Assembly: GCA_913060695.1 (NCBI GenBank)
Contig: CAJXUA010000008.1
Location: forward strand, 1-64,000
DNA length: 64,000 nt
Source of the DNA: an uncultured Gammaproteobacteria bacterium
Lineage (GTDB): Bacteria; Pseudomonadota; Gammaproteobacteria; Pseudomonadales; Pseudohongiellaceae
Direction: 5' to 3'
Shown here in pieces: positions 60,954 to 64,000 of the stretch. A model generated the notes under the pieces. That model was not told where the DNA came from, did not search any database, and worked only from the letters and a program-made list of their open reading frames with translations. A program made the position numbers and the translations under genes. The number at the start of each line of letters is the position of its first letter. Within the stretch, counting starts at the first letter, position 1.

Positions 60954-62126
60954 TTATTGTGCCGCACTGCTTGGATCGAGTTTCACTTCTTGCTCAGGCT
61001 CCACAATAAGCTCTATTTCGCTTGGCAACTCTGGGGCTGTTTGTGGCTCCAGCGTTGGCTCTTGTGAAATTACAGTATCAGCTTCTAGGGGCGAGACTGT
61101 CTCCTGCCCGCTAACGACGAACTCAAGGCGCCTTAGTAATTGCCCCTGTGCCGTGAGTACATCGACGGTCCAGTTGCCGCCCGCAGGCTCGGGGAAATTA
61201 CTCTTCATAGAATAGGTGCGGTAGCCGTCTTCGCGCCCACCGTTGATGACGGCCGTGATGGTCTCGGAATAGTCACCATGTTGCCACTTGAAACCAATTT
61301 CCTGCTCTAGGCCCCATGGCGCCTTCACCGCTACAAAGGCATATACCCCTTGGGATAGTTGCGCGGCGTCGATGCGACTAATGGAGTCGATGGGCTCGTG
61401 ATCGACCACTCCCGAGCTGATCGTGGCGTTGTTCGCTGATAGTCCCGCGGCGGGGATGCTGGCCCTGAACGTCCAAATGAGTAATGGAATGGCACACAGG
61501 CCGACTAGTGCCAGCAAGCGATGCTTCCAAGTATCAAGGCGGAACAATAGGCCGGGTATCACTAACAATAACCATACGACTAGAAAGCCCAATGCGAACA
61601 CTAGGGTGCGGCCTGTGGGCAGCTTGACTACCACCGGCAGTATGACTAGGGCCGAGACGAAGCAGCACAGCGCATGGAAGGCTAGGGCGACAATGCGATG
61701 CGTGGAGATGTAGCGGTTGTACCAAGGGTCCACGGTACTGACTAAAGCTGCGAGCACAAAAATTCCAGTAAACAGCATCTGCCCGAAGTCTTCAGGCTGC
61801 GTCGCGGCAAACAGGAAGGGCAAAGAGAAGAAGTAGATCTCCTGTTGGATGGATTGGCTGAAGAAATTGGAGATGTTCCTGCTCAGCTTGGGATGCTCGC
61901 GTGCGAGCAGGCGATTCATGATGAAGGGCTCGGCGAGTATCCACAGCCAGCCAAGCAGCGCCAATAGGGCTATGCCCCTGGCAAGGCCTTCGCCGCGTTG
62001 CACCAGGAGGAAGCTCGCCCAGCCCAAACCGAACCCGGCGCAGGGCAGAACCCAAAAATAGCGGGATAGAAAGCGTTCAACGGAAGAGGTAAAAGTCTGG
62101 AAAGGCGAGAGCTCGGCAGTCGTCAT
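60954..62126 (-). CDS. DUF5924 protein with C-terminal DUF2914
   Basis: 390 residues. About eight hydrophobic helices (residues 15-225) form the DUF5924 part. Residues about 250-345 are a DUF2914 domain outside the membrane (VAVKAPWGLEQEIGFKWQHGDYSETI, GGNWTVDVLTAQGQLL). The last 45 residues are Glu-rich. Function unknown. It is the only minus-strand gene between the CigR-like and stress-protein genes. Confidence 0.85.
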   Translation of the reverse strand: MTTAELSPFQTFTSSVERFLSRYFWVLPCAGFGLGWASFLLVQRGEGLARGIALLALLGWLWILAEPFIMNRLLAREHPKLSRNISNFFSQSIQQEIYFFSLPFLFAATQPEDFGQMLFTGIFVLAALVSTVDPWYNRYISTHRIVALAFHALCCFVSALVILPVVVKLPTGRTLVFALGFLVVWLLLVIPGLLFRLDTWKHRLLALVGLCAIPLLIWTFRASIPAAGLSANNATISSGVVDHEPIDSISRIDAAQLSQGVYAFVAVKAPWGLEQEIGFKWQHGDYSETITAVINGGREDGYRTYSMKSNFPEPAGGNWTVDVLTAQGQLLRRLEFVVSGQETVSPLEADTVISQEPTLEPQTAPELPSEIELIVEPEQEVKLDPSSAAQ

Positions 62127-62559
62127 GAAGAAAGTTGACCAAGTTTATTGTTTGTTGGTTGTGGAGAGTTGGTGACTATACACGAGAGCGATTGACGCGT
62201 CAGTCTAGCGCGTAGTTCGATCCTGATTTTGTGATGTATGCCGCGCTCGAAGGCAGGTGACGGGTTTGGGGTATCGTTTTAAGTAAGTATTACATTCGCC
62301 TTGTAAAAGTGGCCGGTACTCGGCGGCGAACTCGGCAGTTTTGCAGAGTGTTATGGGATTGCCGCAACCGAACGATGAAGAAGTTAGAAGAAAGCTGTGA
62401 TGATCTGATTCAGCTGAGGGCCAGAATATAGCGCGCTCTTAGTAAGGCCGGAGGAGGCGAGAAGCGTAGATTATGGAACGTGGCCATCGTTTCTGGCATG
62501 CATCTTGTTTGTTCCTATCTGCAAGACACACATTCTTATGGATAAGAAAGGAGTAACAG
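62127..62559. other. Spacer without a recognised gene
   Basis: 433 bp. Two very short frames (18 codons near 62372, 27 codons near 62473) lack a well-placed ribosome site. The palindrome TGACGCGTCA lies near 62193. The ribosome site AAAGGAG just before 62560 serves the next gene. I see nothing else. Confidence 0.4.
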
Positions 62560-63054
62560 ATGAGTAATTTAACAGTCGGTATTTTCAAAACCCCTGGTGA
62601 CGCAGCGGCAGCCATTCACACAATGGAGATGCGCGGCGTACCGGCTAGCAGTATCAATCTGGTGGCCAGTGATGGCGTCAACAAAGATAGTTTCACGCTC
62701 GACTCTCATTCAAAGCTGCCTGAGGGCGTTGCCCTAGGCGCTACCACTGGCGCTGCAGTAACCGCGGCGGTGGCGGGCTTAACAGCCGTTGGTGCGGTAG
62801 CCACAGGCGGCGCGTCACTGCTCGTTTCCGGCCCTGCCGTAGCGGCCCTCGCTGGCGCCGGTGCTGGTGCAGCCGGTGGCGGCATCATCGGCGGCCTGAT
62901 CGGTGCTGCAGTGCCAGAGCACGAGGTAAAGTATTGTGAGGATGCGTTAGACAAAGGCTCTGTCTTAGTGGGTGTGGAACACACTAAAGACAACAAGGAT
63001 ACGGTGGAAAAGAGCCTGAAGGACTGTAACGCAGAGAAAGTGACAAGTGCTTAA
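62560..63054 (+). CDS. General stress protein-like with Gly/Ala hydrophobic core
   Basis: 164 residues. The N-terminal LTVGIFKTPGDAAAAIHTMEMRGVPASSINLV is a ferredoxin-like domain seen in YflT/general stress protein 17M and DUF1269-type proteins. Residues about 65-125 are a Gly/Ala-rich hydrophobic hairpin (GAGAGAAGGGIIGGLIGAAVPE). The end carries a second half of the ferredoxin-like fold (YCEDALDKGSVLVGVEH). Such proteins are induced by osmotic or general stress. It fits the nearby BON and DUF883 genes. Confidence 0.8.
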   Translation: MSNLTVGIFKTPGDAAAAIHTMEMRGVPASSINLVASDGVNKDSFTLDSHSKLPEGVALGATTGAAVTAAVAGLTAVGAVATGGASLLVSGPAVAALAGAGAGAAGGGIIGGLIGAAVPEHEVKYCEDALDKGSVLVGVEHTKDNKDTVEKSLKDCNAEKVTSA

Positions 63055-63130
63055 TGGTTCTGCCTCCGTGCGTCTTAGTGTTAATTCCCTTTCCACAAGG
63101 CGCCGCATGTCCTCAAACTGGAGGCAACTT

Positions 63131-63173
63131 GGCCCTGCACGGTTTCTTAGATCGACCGTGCAGGGCCTTTTTT
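63131..63173 (+). terminator. Strong terminator after the stress protein
   Basis: GGCCCTGCACGG at 63131-63142 pairs perfectly with CCGTGCAGGGCC at 63156-63167, followed by six T. 12-bp stem. Confidence 0.95.
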
Positions 63174-63223
63174 ACTCCTTATGTATTGGCAAGCCAATCT
63201 CTTAACTGCTATTGAGCAATACC

Positions 63224-63237
63224 ATGACATAGATCAT
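63224..63237. promoter_or_regulatory. FNR/Anr-like box upstream of the YdcH-like gene
   Basis: ATGACATAGATCAT resembles the consensus TTGAY-N4-RTCAA in the inner bases (TGAC-N4-TCA). It lies 64 bp before the next gene's ATG, a fair distance for an activator site. It might tie this gene to low oxygen. Confidence 0.35.
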
Positions 63238-63300
63238 AACGACCCCGCAGTTGATGGTGTTAGCGTGTAGTTAGAGATTAAACCAACGAAGGAGTTTGCA

Positions 63301-63537
63301 ATGACGATTGAACACCATGACCTAGTACACGAGTTTCCAGCGCTTCGCGATCGCATCCATGAATTGAAAGTGGGCAACGAGCATTTTCGCAAACTATTTG
63401 ACGAGTATCATGAGCTGACAAATAGTATTGAACAAATGGAGACAGAGGCAACAGCGGTTGCAACGCACACGGAAGAAGAGGCTAAGAAACGACGAGTTCA
63501 TCTAAAGGATGAGCTCTACAAGATGCTAGTTGCTTGA
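63301..63537 (+). CDS. YdcH/DUF465 family small protein
   Basis: 78 residues. HDLVHEFPALRDRIHELKVGNEHFRKLFDEYHELTNSIEQME is the DUF465 pattern, a helical hairpin of unknown function. AAGGAG precedes the ATG at 63301 by 7 nt. An FNR/Anr-like site lies upstream. Confidence 0.92.
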   Translation: MTIEHHDLVHEFPALRDRIHELKVGNEHFRKLFDEYHELTNSIEQMETEATAVATHTEEEAKKRRVHLKDELYKMLVA

Positions 63538-63580
63538 TCTTTGTACGACCTAACACAGATATTGTTAGTAGGCAGAAAAA

Positions 63581-63619
63581 GGAGGCGTTTCTATTAATGG
63601 CGAAAGCTGCCTCCTTGTG
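63581..63619 (+). terminator. Terminator-like hairpin after the YdcH-like gene
   Basis: GGAGGC at 63581-63586 pairs with GCCTCC at 63609-63614 with some inner pairing (TTTC/GAAA), followed by TTGTG. The T tail is weak. Confidence 0.45.
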
Positions 63620-63742
63620 TGCATTGGCGCACAGAACTCAAGGTGCATGCTCTTGTAAAGTGGTCCTACCTGAATCTTGCGGCACTTAGTGTGTAGTACA
63701 AAGTCCCGATGGACGGGCATTCATTAATCAAGGAGATTAGCT

Positions 63743-64000
63743 ATGAAATATCTAAAAATCTGTTCAACATTTCTACTAACCGTATCGATGCTAGTGGTGA
63801 TTGGCTGTGCTTCTAGCGCCACAGAGTCAAGCACTGGCGAGATGATCGATGACACGGTAATTACTACCAAAGTGAAAGCGGCAATCTTCCAAGACGAAGA
63901 GTTGAGCGCGAGTGAAATCAACGTTGAGACTTTCAAAGGCGTTGTACAGCTTAGCGGCTTCGTAAGCGACCGTTCAGACGTACCTAGGGCAGCCGTGGTT
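63743..64000 (+). CDS. BON-domain lipoprotein, cut by the window end
   Basis: 86 codons are visible before the edge; no stop inside. The signal ends in the lipobox VVIGC near residue 22. The mature part enters a BON domain (IDDTVITTKVKAAIFQDEEL, then INVETFKGVVQLSGFV). OsmY-like BON proteins bind membranes and protect against osmotic stress. AAGGAG stands before the ATG. The rest of the gene lies outside. Confidence 0.88.
   Translation, partial: MKYLKICSTFLLTVSMLVVIGCASSATESSTGEMIDDTVITTKVKAAIFQDEELSASEINVETFKGVVQLSGFVSDRSDVPRAAVV

Noticed and set aside
62372-62553. Two very short open frames (18 and 27 codons) before the stress-protein gene
   Set aside because: No well-placed ribosome site, no recognisable composition, and the second runs into the ribosome site of the next gene.

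Overview
The window reads as one chromosomal stretch of a free-living, aerobic gammaproteobacterium. The marker genes are YfbR, YaeQ, YgfB, SrmB-like, SpeA and YqjD/YqjE-like proteins. The TonB receptors, the porin-like proteins, the AbgT and SulP transporters and the dispersed repeats would fit a marine or oligotrophic relative of the Cellvibrionales/Halieaceae; that placement is inference from gene style, not a search. I saw no phage, integrase, transposase, CRISPR array, rRNA or tRNA.

Layout. 0-5.3 kb: thiolase (-), a secreted redoxin/cytochrome c/copper monooxygenase fusion, and an AbgT transporter. 5.3-8.3 kb: a small XRE regulator with two operator-like palindromes at its start, then a secreted PQQ-type sugar dehydrogenase and a secreted methyltransferase-like protein, separated and flanked by three copies of a REP-like palindrome. 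8.3-18.7 kb: housekeeping genes: DedA-like membrane protein, DEAD-box helicase plus DUF1415, YfbR nucleotidase, PEP carboxylase translationally coupled to a metabolite/H+ symporter, a minus-strand DUF2058-DoxX-YaeQ group, and a Tet-type MFS exporter. 18.7-28.2 kb: an exported FAH-family protein, TonB receptor 1, CvfB-YgfB, then amidase-agmatinase-arginine decarboxylase, which makes putrescine from arginine. 28.2-35.1 kb: a TetR regulator and a complete RND efflux operon (adaptor, pump, outer-membrane channel) that share one operator sequence placed between -35 and -10. 35.1-42.5 kb: AsmA-like protein, TonB receptor 2 (paralogue of receptor 1 and almost the same length), a membrane protein, a membrane-anchored LuxR regulator, and a SulP-Usp operon. 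42.5-50 kb: structured repeats, YjbR-like protein, glucose-6-phosphate dehydrogenase, FadL-type porin, ArsR-SRPBCC pair, 2-hydroxyacid dehydrogenase and an alginate-export-type porin. 50-54.4 kb: a gene-poor stretch with a possible small RNA, then a 1251-residue cysteine-free S-layer/RTX-like secreted protein. 54.7-64 kb: an esterase, then a dense run of small envelope and stress genes (YqjD/YqjE-like, PerM, PLDc_N, DUF4398 lipoprotein, OmpA-like, CigR-like, DUF5924, stress protein, YdcH-like, BON lipoprotein), with an unrecognised 24-codon gene in the middle.

The most interesting non-standard signals are: (i) three families of structured dispersed repeats with no transposase in the window; (ii) the short minus-strand gene at 58.9 kb with an ideal ribosome site and its own terminator; (iii) a likely small RNA at 50.2-50.3 kb; (iv) the shared TetR operator logic; (v) the orphan S-layer/RTX-like protein; (vi) interleaved inverted repeats at 3.5 kb that could form a pseudoknot; and (vii) several cytosolic-type enzymes carrying export signals. 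I did not find one large, clearly new multi-gene system.
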